A stretch of DNA of 64,000 nucleotides from Mantis religiosa (GCA_030765055.1 CM060950.1:460533710-460597709), one strand, 5' to 3'. Shown: positions 10,419 through 23,075, counted from the first letter of the stretch. A program made the numbers and translations. The notes: generated by a model not told the origin, from the sequence alone.

Positions 10419-11700
10419 AGTAGCCGCGTTCATTCTGTCCCAAGCGACATCAAAGCTTTCCCTTCTGACCACACATTTTCACATGTAAGCAATTATAAGG
10501 GTCTCTCACCCTTAAACATATGCGGTAGTCCTTCTTAATACGTTTACTAAGTTAAAGCGCTGTTGCAATATTTTTCTTGTGTCCTCAGGAGTGGTACCTT
10601 CTATTAGCTTAGACTGTGCAAACGTGCTTCTTATGTGTGTTAATTAAACTTATATTTATAGAAATTACTTAGTGTTTTACTTAGTGTAGTTTTATAAATG
10701 TATTACTGTACTGGCGTTTATAAGATGTGGAGACCGTGGGTATCGAACCTAACATGGATAGGTTAACATGGATTTCCATTCATACTTGTAATGCATACCT
10801 AAACAGTATTTCTAACCTTTCTCGAGTTCTAAAGCGTTAATGACATTTAATTATTATGAGGAATGTACATGACTATTTATTTAAATACTATTTAACAGAA
10901 GCCCTCCACCCTCCAAAAAAATACACTGCTTAACTTTATTCATACTTGTAAAATTAGCAGACATCATTGTAAAAAGCTTCCAGCATTTAAAAAGGTTAAT
11001 AGTTTCCTTACTAGATTTTAATTCCTTGTTTTTTTTTTTTGTTTTTTTAAGTATTTATTGCTTTGTTAAATCAACTGAAATTCACCACCTGTAGCTGCCA
11101 TAGAATATAGGAAAATGTTTTAGGATAAATCGGCTCACGATTGCAATAAACAAAGCTCTAACGTGCAATCTTTGCTTATAAATTATTAACTACCAGAATA
11201 TACAAAGTGCTTCTTTAATTTGCAAGTAAATATCCCTAGCACATTCATGCACACTGATGCAATTTAACCCTTTTAAAATTGTAATGATGTTTTACTAAAC
11301 TTTCCTTGGATGTTATGCTAATAATACACATTTAGTTCTTGTGGATAATATAAGTACTCTACCATAACAGCATAGGTAATATATCTCTTTTCAGTTATGT
11401 TATAAAGGGTAGTAGCATTATGTATTATTATAGGATACATTAATTATTTAAAATTTATTTGAAAATATCATTAAGTAAACCAAATGACTAGTTCGTGCAG
11501 TAAAATCAGCTTGAAGTTGTTTTCCTTTTTTTAACAACGGCAACCCTGGGTATTCTCAGCTATAAACACGTGCCTAACATTCTTCACCCCTCCGCCCCGG
11601 TAAGTGTATCCTAAGATGTTTATGACATTGTGGTTAGGGGTGAGAACAGTTTTTCCTGTACAAAGCCAGTCGCCTGGGGATGCTTTAAGCGCGGTCACTA
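10419..11700. other. Unassigned AT-rich sequence
   Basis: About 1.3 kb with no ORF or family that I recognise. Confidence 0.4.
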
Positions 11701-12046
11701 TAACTCTAAGCTCTATGGCCGCGCCGTTGCTCAGTTAGACCACTTGGCTCTCACCAAGCCGGCTCGGGTTCGATTCCAGGCGACCGCAAAGTGAGATTTG
11801 TGGTGGACAACACGGCGCTGGGGCGGGTTTTCTCCGGGATCTCTGATTTCCCTCACCATCTCATTCCACCGGTGCTCCATCTTCATCTCGTGTATCATCA
11901 GTGTCATCGCCTGCGGTGCCGTATGTAGCGTTAAACACTACACATTTCATTTCTAAGCTTTATGGACCCCGGACTCATTAGAACATCATTTCACCCATTT
12001 CATTCATCGTCCGATACGACTTAACGTTGGAGGACTTGAATTACAA
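11701..12046 (+). repeat. SINE-A 3' half interrupted by SINE-B
   Basis: Only the last part of SINE-A is present (TAACTCTAAGCTCTATGG, then GGACCCCGGACTCATT through CGTTGGAGGACTTGAATTACAAG). SINE-B sits between 11719 and 11952. Confidence 0.85.
11719..11952 (+). repeat. SINE-B, complete, with TSD
   Basis: Full-length 234-bp reference copy. Head CCGCGCCGTTGCTCAGTTAG, box B GGTTCGATTCC, body with GCAAAGTGAGATTTGTGG, GGGCGGGTTTTCTCCGGG and CATCGCCTGCGGTGCCG, 3' end TTAAACACTACACATTTC. The flanking 13-mers CTAAGCTCTATGG (11706-11718) and CTAAGCTTTATGG (11953-11965) differ by one base and are the target duplication made from SINE-A. Confidence 0.9.
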
Positions 12047-12740
12047 GAAACATAAACAATATTTGAAGTTAATCGTTTAATATGCCCATAAAATTTTGAC
12101 CTTCGTTTTCTAATAGTCACTGTGAATGTCTGTATATTTTTATTTCCTTTTTACTTGTAAATCTGTATTCTTCACCTAAGACTTGTGCAGCTAAAATTTT
12201 TTCTAATAATTTTACGTTCCTCTTTTTCTAGGTTTTCGATATGTGCTTTTCTGCTCAAAATTAATGTTTTTGCTCATTAGAGGCACTCTACAGTGTTGTA
12301 GTGTCTTTTTTTAGTTCACGTCCTTCAACACCTACCCTTTAAAGCATGGTAGTGGCAACCATAGGCTTTATTCCCACTTGAATAATGTTTCAGTGAGGTT
12401 CTTTTGTTATTATAATATTGTACTGGCCTTTGTCGACACACACATTTTGAAGACCTTTGAATTGTAAACATTGTATTATTTTTACAATTGCATTGTAGTG
12501 GTTTTTTTTGTATAAAAAGGCAAAATCCAAGCAACTGCAGTCAAATGATACCCCGTCAACAACCAAGCATTCCATCATTACACTGGGCAACAATGAAAAT
12601 GTTTCGGGTTCAAAAGTAGTCAGTTCAAATGTATTTCCATCTGCTGAATTCAAAAATCGCCGTAAATATGACAGATGTGTGTAACGATATGTTTTACTTA
12701 GAACTTTGTATACGAATATTGTTTTCTGATATGACTTAGT
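12047..12740. other. Unassigned sequence
   Basis: Minus-strand frames of 69 and 87 codons (12325-12653) overlap out of phase and show no family motif. Confidence 0.4.
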
Positions 12741-13310
12741 GGGCCATGTAATGAAAATATAACAAAATATATATGTAATTTTGTGATTGGCCGTAGTAAT
12801 AATTGTATTACGTAATACGGTGACGTAGCACTACATTGGCCAATCACAAAATTAATATAGGAGTAATGATAGTTACGTGGAATCAATAATCTTGAGATAG
12901 ATATATGTTCTTTAGTCTTGTTTCATGACGATGGAAAAATGTCGCGGTGAATATAAAAGTTTTGAAACGGAACAATTAATAATCGTCAAAAGGAGTCATT
13001 CGGTATTCATAATAGTGATGAGTGGACGTTCAAAAGTGATGAATTTTAAGTAATTAACAGAAATTATATATATTAACTTGAATAAGGATTTACGATGTGT
13101 TGGAGGTAACCTAAAGTGATTGAATAAGAAAGAAAGTTCGAGTAAATTGTAATCTAGATTATAAAATTAAGTAATATATTACGAAATCGGAGTCATATAA
13201 AATTTTATTTGTCACCTAAAATCTACACCTGGGAACAGATCTCATGACTCTTATTTAATCAAATCTCGACCTGGATCTTCCAAACAGTTTGCGTGCTTCC
13301 TATCTGCTAC
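12741..13310 (+). repeat. Hairpin-headed interspersed repeat, copy 1
   Basis: Similar to 51241-51770 over about 500 bp. Shared words include GTAGTAATAATTGTAT, AATCAATAATCTTG, CATGACTCTTATTTAATCAAA and CTTCCAAACAGT. It starts with an inverted repeat: 17-nt arms at 12776-12792 and 12838-12854 around a 45-nt loop. No coding potential. Class unknown (MITE, SINE or LTR-derived). Confidence 0.7.
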
Positions 13311-13715
13311 GAGTGGAGGAATAACGCCACACTACTTACACAGTTTCAGCTCTGAGTGTCTTTGCTCTGGTAACTAATACAACTAGCTTCCCCTGGATAT
13401 GAACAGAGCACCGCGTCTTCCTGGTCGAATGCTACTTTCTTACCGGTATTAAAATTGCTGCCACATATAAATATAGTTAAAACGGCTGCATAGAGGAGTT
13501 TATGCAACACTATCCAGCATTCAGACAAGTCCATCTGAGCGTAATGTTGTCAAGTGTCCAGGTACCGCCAAATTGACATACTTTTATACAAATATAACTA
13601 GTTGTAACAAAAAAACTTTTTTATCTTTATAAAAGTGATGTCGATATTTCTTATTAGTTAAATTAGTTGAAGTTGAAATCGATTTCACAAACTCTTGTTC
13701 GCGTCGTCAGTTAAA
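13311..13715. other. Unassigned sequence
   Basis: No feature recognised. Confidence 0.4.
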
Positions 13716-13716
13716 A

Positions 13717-13832
<116 letters not shown>

Positions 13833-13849
13833 ACACATTCGTCATTAAG

Positions 13850-14320
13850 GAGGTTACTATGTTATTATGTTTTTTCAGTATTACCAAAATCTGAAAACGA
13901 AACAAACAAGAACAGAATCAAGTGCTGGTATTTCAAAATTCATTACGCGATGTTTATTTTTTAAAATAAATATCTTTTCCCAAACCAATAAATCTATCGG
14001 GATATTTAATTGTTTTAATAATTTAACTTCTGGATTTATTTCATGGTTAAATGACCAAAAATGATCTGCTAAGGCCGATTTATCAGTTTGTTTATGCTTA
14101 ATGTTACGAAAATGTTCTTTCTTTCTGGTTTCCAATGTAAACCTGATCACAATATAAATAATCAAATTGATAAATGCCAGATTTTTTATTATTAGGAACT
14201 TCATCTTTTTTAGAGAACTGTAGTAAAATTTTAATACTAGATTTGTTTAGAGGAACCAAAGGTATACCAAACTCAAGAATACAGTATATATTATCAGGAT
14301 TATCCTTAATAGAGCCCAAA
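13850..14320 (-). pseudogene. Penelope-like element, second copy
   Basis: Minus strand: FGIPLVPLNKSSIKILLQFS, then KSGIYQFDYLYCDQVYIG, with both GIY and YIG retained. A frame change follows, then KEHFRNIKHKQTDKSALADH, HFWSFNHEINPEVKLL and a C-terminal tail. It aligns with the 5985-6410 copy residue by residue over much of this region (for example FWSFNHEINPEVKLLKQLN in both), so both come from one family. Only the nuclease end is present. Confidence 0.82.
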
Positions 14321-14527
14321 ACATGACTGATCTAATAACAATAACAATAAAATAATGAAAATAAAGTGAAAACCTTTGTCAGCCTTTACTTAAGTTTTAT
14401 TCTATATACATTTTACAATTTAAGGTGGAACTAATAGGTGTGTCTTTTGGCATACTTATACATGGTACACTTTGGATTATTCCACTTTTCAATAAGTATA
14501 TCATTTTGGAAACTAGGTACAAGCCTT

Positions 14528-15121
14528 TTAGCTGTAGTCAGGCTGATCATCAGTAATATTCTCAGAAGCTGTGGTCTCAGATTTAAGAGTTTTATAGTAT
14601 TCATGACAAACTGGTGAGGTATAATTCATCAGATCCTGCAAGTCCTTTAATTTTTCAGGATTTATAAGTCTTGGACCGTTGTATTTTGGAGGAAATGTCA
14701 CATAAGTAAGGGATGGTTTGCCAGATATTATTTTCCTTCGAATGCCCAAAGTGTCGTAATCCTCAACCCCACCGTAAGTGTATTTAAAATATAACTTAAA
14801 GGGGTGGTCTTTAAATACTTTAATGCATGTCAAGAGTACCTTTTGCCCAGATTCTGAAGCTGTTCTTTTCTGTACTTTGTCGAGAAGAGGCTTTGCAGAG
14901 ATGAACATGTTAGTTGTCATTTTAAAAACATGAAAAGGATTCTTTACAATGGTTTTTCTCACTAGGTCCATCCACTGATCTGGAACATAAATGTAAGCTG
15001 CTTGCCTCTTCTTTTTCTCTATAACGCCGAAGTCACGATCACAAGGCAAAAATGTATGACCGGGTACTAGTTCTGCCATTGTTTGTTTACATCCACAGTA
15101 GAGTTTACCAACATAACGCAC
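14528..15121 (-). CDS. Transposon-type uncharacterised protein, 197 aa
   Basis: Open frame from ATG at 15121 to a stop at 14528. Motifs: GHTFLPCDRDFGVIEKKKR (residues 21-39), VPDQWMDLVRK (46-56), NPFHVF, and a C-terminal NYTSPVCHEYYKTL. From memory of the family, this resembles the C-terminal part of proteins found in high copy in insect and cnidarian genomes, sometimes annotated with a DUF7869-type domain, where GHSxxPCDxDFG is conserved. That makes it a likely DNA-transposon remnant and not a host gene. No upstream part of such a protein is seen. The frame is intact, but expression is unknown. Confidence 0.5.
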   Translation of the reverse strand: MRYVGKLYCGCKQTMAELVPGHTFLPCDRDFGVIEKKKRQAAYIYVPDQWMDLVRKTIVKNPFHVFKMTTNMFISAKPLLDKVQKRTASESGQKVLLTCIKVFKDHPFKLYFKYTYGGVEDYDTLGIRRKIISGKPSLTYVTFPPKYNGPRLINPEKLKDLQDLMNYTSPVCHEYYKTLKSETTASENITDDQPDYS

Positions 15122-15515
15122 TGTTGAAGCACTACGGTTTGTGGTAGCTATTACTTATGAAGTGGGCTAAATACATGTCTATTTTCCATGTATTGCTTTA
15201 TTCTTATAACTATGCTGGTTTCAACTGAAAGGATACAATCATTTAAAACGTTTGTAGCTCTGTTGGTTATTCTGTATATATGTTAGTTACCATGACTTCC
15301 ACTAGATGACAGGCGCAGTGCATGAACAGGTTAACCCGTTTTTGACATAATGTGAAAAGGATATCACGAAACGCAGGAACCTCACCCCTCTCTATTTAGC
15401 GTAATATGATTGCTGGAGGATAGACCAACACAAGAAAAGGTAGCTCTCTGTTGCAGCAACAGAGGGCAGCACTTATCGCATTTCTTTTTTATTTTGAGGG
15501 TTAGCCCGTTTTTCC
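15122..15515. other. Unassigned sequence
   Basis: No recognised feature before the LINE reading begins. Confidence 0.4.
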
Positions 15516-15519
15516 GGGC

Positions 15520-16880
<1,361 letters not shown>

Positions 16881-17515
16881 TGCAACAAAGTGAAACCGCA
16901 ACCTCTCGGCACTCACATTTTCACACTGTAACTTCAAGAAAACAAAAAACGGTAGCAACTTGACGCTGGATCCAGCACCCGCCGTTAACCAACTATCTCG
17001 TATAGTTAAATGAATGTCGATACACCGAAAAGTCGCGATGAAGGTGATCAAACTTTGATCGAGAATGGCAACCACTGCCAACTCTATGCAGGCTCACAAC
17101 GTGTTTCATCCAGATTTGGATGGTGACGTGTCGACATGGACCCCACGCAGAGAGACTTCTCCTCCCACTCAGCTAGGCGACAGTTCTTAAACAATTGAAA
17201 AGCTCCATCCTGTCATATCTGTGTGGTCCATCTCCCAATTACCGATCAAGTGCTGTCATAAACGTTATATTTATGTTGTGTAACAATGAAAACGTCCGCT
17301 TGCACTTGACTAATGGGGTGTGGTACTTACCAGCAGGTCATGACTACATCTAAGGCCTGCTGCCGAGGTCCCGGGTTGGAAGCTGGCACCCAGATTTAAC
17401 ACTAACCTTTCCAAAGACTCCAACATTTAATATGGTCGCCGTTACGATAAATTTAGCTCTTCTCTTAAGTTTGTGTGACTATGTCCTCGGGTCATTGAGT
17501 TAGTATGATACCCGT
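16881..17515. other. Unassigned sequence
   Basis: No recognisable element. Confidence 0.4.
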
Positions 17516-17521
17516 TGTGGC

Positions 17522-17752
17522 CCGCCTAGGTAGCGTAGATGGTAGCGTGCCTGCCTCACGTTCAAGAGGTCCCGAGTTCAAATCTCGGTCAGGGTGGGTT
17601 ACCTGGATAAGGTTTTTCCGGGGTTTCCCTTATCCTGAAAGACGAATGTCTGATAATTCTAAGCTCTATGGACCCTAGGCTCATTAGAGCATCATTTCAC
17701 CGATTCCTTTCACCGTCCAATTTGACTTAGCGTCGGAGGACGTAACGCCTCC
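17522..17752 (+). repeat. SINE-A, near full length
   Basis: Head with AGGTAGCGTAGATGGTAGCG, box B GAGTTCAAATCTC, body with CCTGGATAAGG and TTATCCTGAAAGACGAATG, ending at GGAGGACGTAAC. It abuts the start of a mariner remnant and may have removed its outer TIR. Confidence 0.88.
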
Positions 17753-18101
17753 TATTTTTTTTCAGGACTGGGTCCAGATAGGAACTTCTGGTATTTTTTT
17801 AAATACCGCTGGATAGCTTGTGAATGCGTGACAGATATGGCAGCACTGTACAGTGCATAGAACTCTAACGGTAGAGACTACAGTTGGGACTGTTTTTGAT
17901 ACTCAAATTAGTGACGTTTTCATTTCAAGAACAGCGTGTAATCATTCGTTTTCTCCATTTTTGTGTTGTGACCCATGTGGTGATGGTACCATGGATGTGT
18001 CTAATGTGCGCTCTTGGGCGCGACAGTTCAATGAAGCCAGAACTTCGTACGACAACGAGTATGGCAAGCGCCTCGTTTTCTCAAACCTTTCCTCGTTCCG
18101 T
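17753..18101 (+). pseudogene. mariner 5' fragment (terminal region and HTH)
   Basis: 17757-17860 matches the inverted sequence at 60419-60545 (TTTTTTTTCAGGACTGGG, AGATAGGAACTTCTG, GATGGCAGCACTGT), which is the subterminal part of a mariner. From 17918 the coding start reads EQRVIIRFLHF, then the HTH segment ending in FNEA. An in-frame piece (the IHRQLNEA region) is missing and the frame shifts. Coding stops where SINE-B is inserted. Confidence 0.7.
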
Positions 18102-18328
18102 GTAGTGTTTAACGCCTGCTTTTACTACATACGGCACCGCAGGCGATGACACTGGTGACACATGAGATGAAGATGGAGCACCCGGCGGGGGAAACCGGAG
18201 GTCCTGGAGAAAACCCACCCCAGCGCCGTATTTTCCAGCACAAATCTCACTTTGCGGTCGCCTGGGATCGAACCCGGGCCGCCTTGGTGAGAGCCAAGCA
18301 GTCTAACCATTGAGCCACGGCGCGGCAA
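18102..18328 (-). repeat. SINE-B with 13-bp TSD
   Basis: Complete minus-strand copy, box A TGGCTCAATGGTTAG and box B GGTTCGATCCC. Flanked by identical TTCCTCGTTCCGT at 18089-18101 and 18329-18341. Confidence 0.93.
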
Positions 18329-18341
18329 TTCCTCGTTCCGT

Positions 18342-19535
18342 ATACACCAGTATCGAAATATACTATTATTAACGCCTTTGTTAACTGACATGTTCATATC
18401 AACGCCGCCGGTATGCCGGAATTTTGACCTACAGGAATTCTTTTACATGCAAGCATATCTACTAACATGGGCCTGTCGCTTTCGGATAAAAGGATTAAGC
18501 TGTTCATTGATAAGGAGCAAACTCTCGTCTTCCTGTTGGAAGAATTCTCTAAGAGAACAGACAAATTCTCTAGCTTGGCTATACAATGTAACACGCCGAC
18601 CGTAAGCTGATCTTTGCCTTGGGTCATGATTCCTCGGTCCACCTCTAATCCTACCGCCACTACGTCTTGGTTCATATTTTAATTGTGTTTTAACAAAGTA
18701 GGCCAACAATACACAGCACAACTAGGCAAACTCTGTTTCCCGCACACAACTAGCGATAACTGACCTGAGGATTATGTGCTTCACCAATGTATCCAATCTG
18801 GCAACCTTTGTTTACGTTACCATAGCAACGACCTTCCCTTCTTATCTTCTTTTAAAATCAGACTGTATGAGACAATCCAACAGGATCCCTAACGTTTCCA
18901 GTTCAAACGCATCCAACTCCACTCGAAACTCAGCGCCCATCGGCGGCGGCTGTGGAACTAGTCTCTACCAAAGCATATCTACCCCATACGCCGAACACCG
19001 TCACTCGGTACCATAGCCCTGACATTGAAGACGGTGGAATCACGCCTAGCATTCGCATGGAAACCTGTGGGTTAGAATTGAGTGATCCCCGGAAGTCGAA
19101 AAAGGAACATCGCAGATTGCTTCTGATATACGGCCAGAGAAACAAAACTTAAACGCTCTGGTGCCGCTAATCGTCCGAATTAATGTATGGGGTTATGTAA
19201 ATGTGGCCGAACACTTGTTGCACATGTATAATGTATGATATCGACCCAGTTCCTAGCGAGGAAACCGTTATATAACGTTTTCTTGCTCAAATGTCAACCA
19301 CGATGTAATGCAAAACAACACGAATGATCTTCTAACTACATAACGATTAATATCGCTTCCTACGTCCTTACTTTGCACACAGACAAACACTCAAAATCGA
19401 GATGTATGCTTTTATACTCCCTGAATATATACCTATACGCCCCACTCTGGGTGTTTCAGGCTGCATTCTGCCTACGCACAATGAAACATTGTACATCTTG
19501 TTTAAACAAATAACAAACGTCCGATACTTCTGTTC
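18342..19535. other. Unassigned sequence
   Basis: Overlapping minus-strand frames of about 90 codons (18394-18721) contain REFVCSLREFF, loosely like HTH starts of IS630-type transposases, but nothing decisive. Confidence 0.35.
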
Positions 19536-19537
19536 AG

Positions 19538-19745
19538 CCCGGCTAGGAATCGTAGATGGTAGCGTGTGCGCCTCAAGTTCAAGATATCCCGAGTTCAAAA
19601 TTCGTTTAGGATGAGTTACCTGGATAAGGTTTATTAGGAGATTTTCCCTCATCCTGCACAACAAATATCGGATAACTCTAAGCTCTATGTAACCTGGACT
19701 CATTTGGACATAATTTCATTCATCGTCCGATATGACTTAACGTTG
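19538..19745 (+). repeat. SINE-A heading a tandem array
   Basis: Head CGGCTAGGAATCGTAGATGG, a box B relic, CCTGGATAAGG, ATCCTGCACAACAAATATCGG and the 3' end at CTTAACGTTGGAG. The body is then repeated to 20790. Confidence 0.8.
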
Positions 19746-20790
19746 GAGATTTTCCCTTATCCTGAAAGATGGATGTCTGGTACCTCTAAGCTCTATGTAC
19801 CCTGGACTCACTGAAACATCATTTCATTTATCGTTCGATCTGAAAACGTTGGAGATTTCCCTTATCCTGAAAGAAGGATGTCTGGTAACTCTAAGCTCTA
19901 TGTACCCTGTACTCATTTCATCAACATTTCATCCATCATCCGATATGACTTAACTTTTGAGGTGTTCCTTATCCTGAAAGACGAATGTGTGGTATATCTC
20001 AGCTCTATGTACTCTGTACTCATTTCATCAACATTTCATCCATCGTCCGATATGACTTAACCTTTGAGGTGTTCCTTATCCTGAAAGATGAATGTCTGGT
20101 AACTCTAAGCTCTATGTACCCTGTACTCATTTGAACATCATTTCATCCATGGTCAGATATGACTTAACGTTGGTGATTTTCCGTATCCTTAAATATGAAT
20201 GTCTGGCAACTCTAAGCTCTATGTACCCTGTACTCATTTGAACATCATTTCATTCATCGTCCGATATAACTTAACCTTTGAGGTGTTCCTTATCCTGAAA
20301 GACGAATGTGTGGTATCTCTAAGCTCTATGTACCCTGAACTCATTTCATCATTTCATTCATCGTCCTATATGACTTAACCTTTGAGGTTTTCTCTTATCC
20401 TGAAAGACGAATGTGTGGTATCTCTAAGCTCTATGTACCCTGTACTCATTTCATCATTTCATTCATCGTCCTATATGACTTAACCTTTGAGGTTTTCTCT
20501 TATCCTAAAAGACGAATGTGTGGTATCTCTAAGCTCTATGTACCCTGTACTCATTTCATCATTTCATTCATCGTCCTATATGACTTAACCTTTGAGGTTT
20601 TCTCTTATCCTAAAAGACGAATGTGTGGTATCTCTAAACTCTATGTACCCTATACTCATTTGAACATCATTTCATTCATCGTCCGATATGAATTAACCTT
20701 TGAGCTTTTCTCTTATCCTGAAAGACGAATGTGTGGTATCTCTAAGCTCTAAGTACCCTGTACTCATTTGAACATCATTTCATTCATCGT
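19746..20790 (+). repeat. Tandem array derived from the SINE-A 3' body
   Basis: About ten further copies of a unit of 104-110 bp: CTTATCCTGAAAGACGAATG, CTAAGCTCTATGTACCCTG, TCATTTCATTCATCGTCC, GATATGACTTAACCTTTGAGG. The unit begins inside SINE-A after the TCCGGGGTTTT region and lacks the tRNA head. Copy starts (at the TTATCCTGAAAG word) fall near 19756, 19862, 19969, 20075, 20185, 20290, 20394, 20500, 20605 and 20714. Copies at 20394-20640 are almost identical, showing recent local expansion. Confidence 0.9.
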
Positions 20791-20794
20791 TTAA

Positions 20795-22145
20795 AAATAT
20801 TATTTCTATTTGCAACATAATTTGAGCCCACGTTAACTCTATTGGATTGTTCTAGCAGTAGTAAGGGGGGAAGGTGGATCTCATTGATCTAGCTGATACA
20901 CTTTTTCATGGAAGAGTAACTGAATAATGCTGCTTTGAACACTCTAGAGTAAATAGAGATTACGAACCATTCATAAACAGAGATATAATGTGACCAGAGG
21001 CGTCCTGTCAGACCAGCAAGAAGTGTATCGTTCCCTCTCATCGAATTTAACAAACACCTTGGCTTATTCAAAGTGCATATTTCTTTCACCACGTCATGTC
21101 AAATGTTTACGTTTCAGTCCTGGGTAATTTCAAATATACGTTCAGGCATACATTGCCAACCAATAATGATATTCATTACAGTGCTTACGTGGCAATGCAT
21201 TGTTATAGTATAATGGTATCTACTTTATTTATTTGTATTAGGAAAACTATTTGAGCTAAAAATATGAGGTTTTTACGGTTATGTTAAATGCATTACTCTC
21301 TACCTTCCACATGGATCAGGTTTTTCAAAATCTGAATTTTTATCTTAGCGCGGATAGGGTTGCTCACCTAGTAGGGCTTAAGGACAAGCACCTTCCTATT
21401 TGAAATACATAATAAAGGCTTTCTCTTTTCGCATAAACGAAAAAAGCGACAGACAGATATTCAACCTATTTTACAGTATCCTTCCGAATTATATGATCCT
21501 GGTTAATAAATCAATATTATTTTAGCGAATTTCCGCGATAAGAAAAAACTGAAGCAAAATACTCTTATTTTGCGAAATTACAGCGATCTAAGTATAAAAT
21601 TTGGTTTTCACCTTATCTTGAATTTATTGCTGTGAACTATTAATCATTACCATTAATAATGAAATAAAATTATAAGTTACACAAATAGTGAAGTGATGGT
21701 TAAGGACGCTTTTTCTGCTGCGTTGCTCTTTTCATTCTGTTAGATTTGCAAATGTCAAAATCCACTTCTAATTGGGGGAAGCTTAATATTCTTTGAAGTC
21801 GAATGTCATTAGTGAATTACAATGGTTAGTCAAGGACAGAGTAACATTCTTGTAAACCGACCTGACCAGAATGAGAGATTAAGGGTTGGTAGGGAACGTT
21901 GGGAAGAAGACATGTACAAAAGAACATGAAACTCCGAACATTAAATAGTTTAAAACCTCCTCCTAAGGGTTTCATTATTTACTTTTAAATAAGAATTCCC
22001 AAGAGCGTGTATATAGTTGCAAAGTTGGAGGCCCCAAGTTCGAACCTCGTTATTTGTATGAGGCCGAGACATCAACTTTTAAATCGTTTTTAAATTATTT
22101 GTGTAATCCAAAAATACAACATTCACAAGAAATCACCCAACCATT
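20795..22145. other. Unassigned AT-rich sequence
   Basis: No convincing ORF. A single box-B-like AAGTTCGAACCTC near 22034 is a possible SINE relic. Confidence 0.4.
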
Positions 22146-22149
22146 AATT

Positions 22150-23075
22150 TGTAATTGCTGAACACTATAAACTCTGGTGGATACAATTCGGACACTACAT
22201 GCAGTATATAAGGAGCGATTGACTGTCAGCTTAGCGGACCACTTTCGTCAGGCTCCAGACGCTGCAGAACAAGGCACTCCGCATCATCTACGATACAGGC
22301 TGGAGATTCCCGGCTCATATCCTACATGAGCACTCCCAGATCCCGTACATTGTCGATGTCATTCGCGAGAGGGCACGATCAATGTACGATAAAATCCAAA
22401 TTCACCCCAACCCTTTAGTGAACTCCCTGGGAAGGTATGACCCGAGAGATCAAAGACGCTTGCCGTCCTTCAGACTGCCGAGAGACGTTCTGGGACCCCT
22501 TGGGTAACCCAAGTAAAACCCCAGATGTCTCTGGGACCAAATTTTACGCCGAAGGACCAAGCGCTACACAACCCGTAGCCAAAACGGAGCAAAAAGCTAA
22601 ATCGTGTCTCCCAAAAATGGAGAACGATTAAGTGCAGCTGCCCTCGACAAGAGGGGCAACCCATTTCAAACATTCAATAATTTCAAATATTCAATAATTT
22701 CAAACATTCAATAATTTCAAACACCCCAGCAAAACATGGATCTACTAGCTTATTTCGCAGGTTAAGCCGCAAAGCGGCTAGGTACTGCGGCATAAGACAC
22801 CCTGACGGGGATAGCCCCGCCCGACTAGGACTACCTCTGGACCTCTGGACCTGAGTGGGGAGGTCCGGTGCTACAGGGTCAACTTTGCGGTGCGTGTGTA
22901 CCATTCAAAACACTCTTCCTGACACGCTCATTCTTGGCGCGTAATGCGACACTGGGCCACAGTGTAAAAAGTGGCACTAACCCATGTAGCGACTATGACT
23001 TCCCTTTTGAAATATTTTATCAATATTTACTATGTATCAATATTCAATTATTTTCGGTGCGAAGTCGCAACAGTT
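22150..23075 (+). repeat. Diverged paralog of an array segment, interrupted by a LINE
   Basis: 22160-22240 (TATAAACTCTGGTGGATACAA, AGTATATAAGGAGCG, CTTAGCGG) plus 22855-23070 (GGGGAGGTCCGGTGCTACAGG, GCGACACTGGGCCACAGTGT, ACTAACCCATGTAGCGACTATGAC) together match 24895-25170 of the big array. The LINE fragment lies exactly between the two halves, so it was inserted into an older copy of this repeat. Confidence 0.72.
22243..22850 (+). pseudogene. LINE 3' end, same family as 58-60 kb
   Basis: Reading: RLQTLQNKALRIIYDTGWRF, PYIVDVIRERARSMYDKI, LVNSLGRYDPRDQRRLPSF, RLPRDVLGPLG. It parallels the end of the 58.3-60.3 kb element (VQNRALRIIHDTGRRF, VPYIVDVVRERSRTTYNKL, LVNTLGRYDHR). The 3' UTR shares an AGCCG...CGGCTAGGT stem-like word with that element. 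A three-fold repeat of AATAATTTCAAACATTC is at 22663-22723. Confidence 0.82.

Noticed and set aside
18394..18721. Minus-strand frames suggesting an HTH transposase start
   Set aside because: REFVCSLREFF is only a loose resemblance and the two frames contradict each other; no catalytic block nearby.
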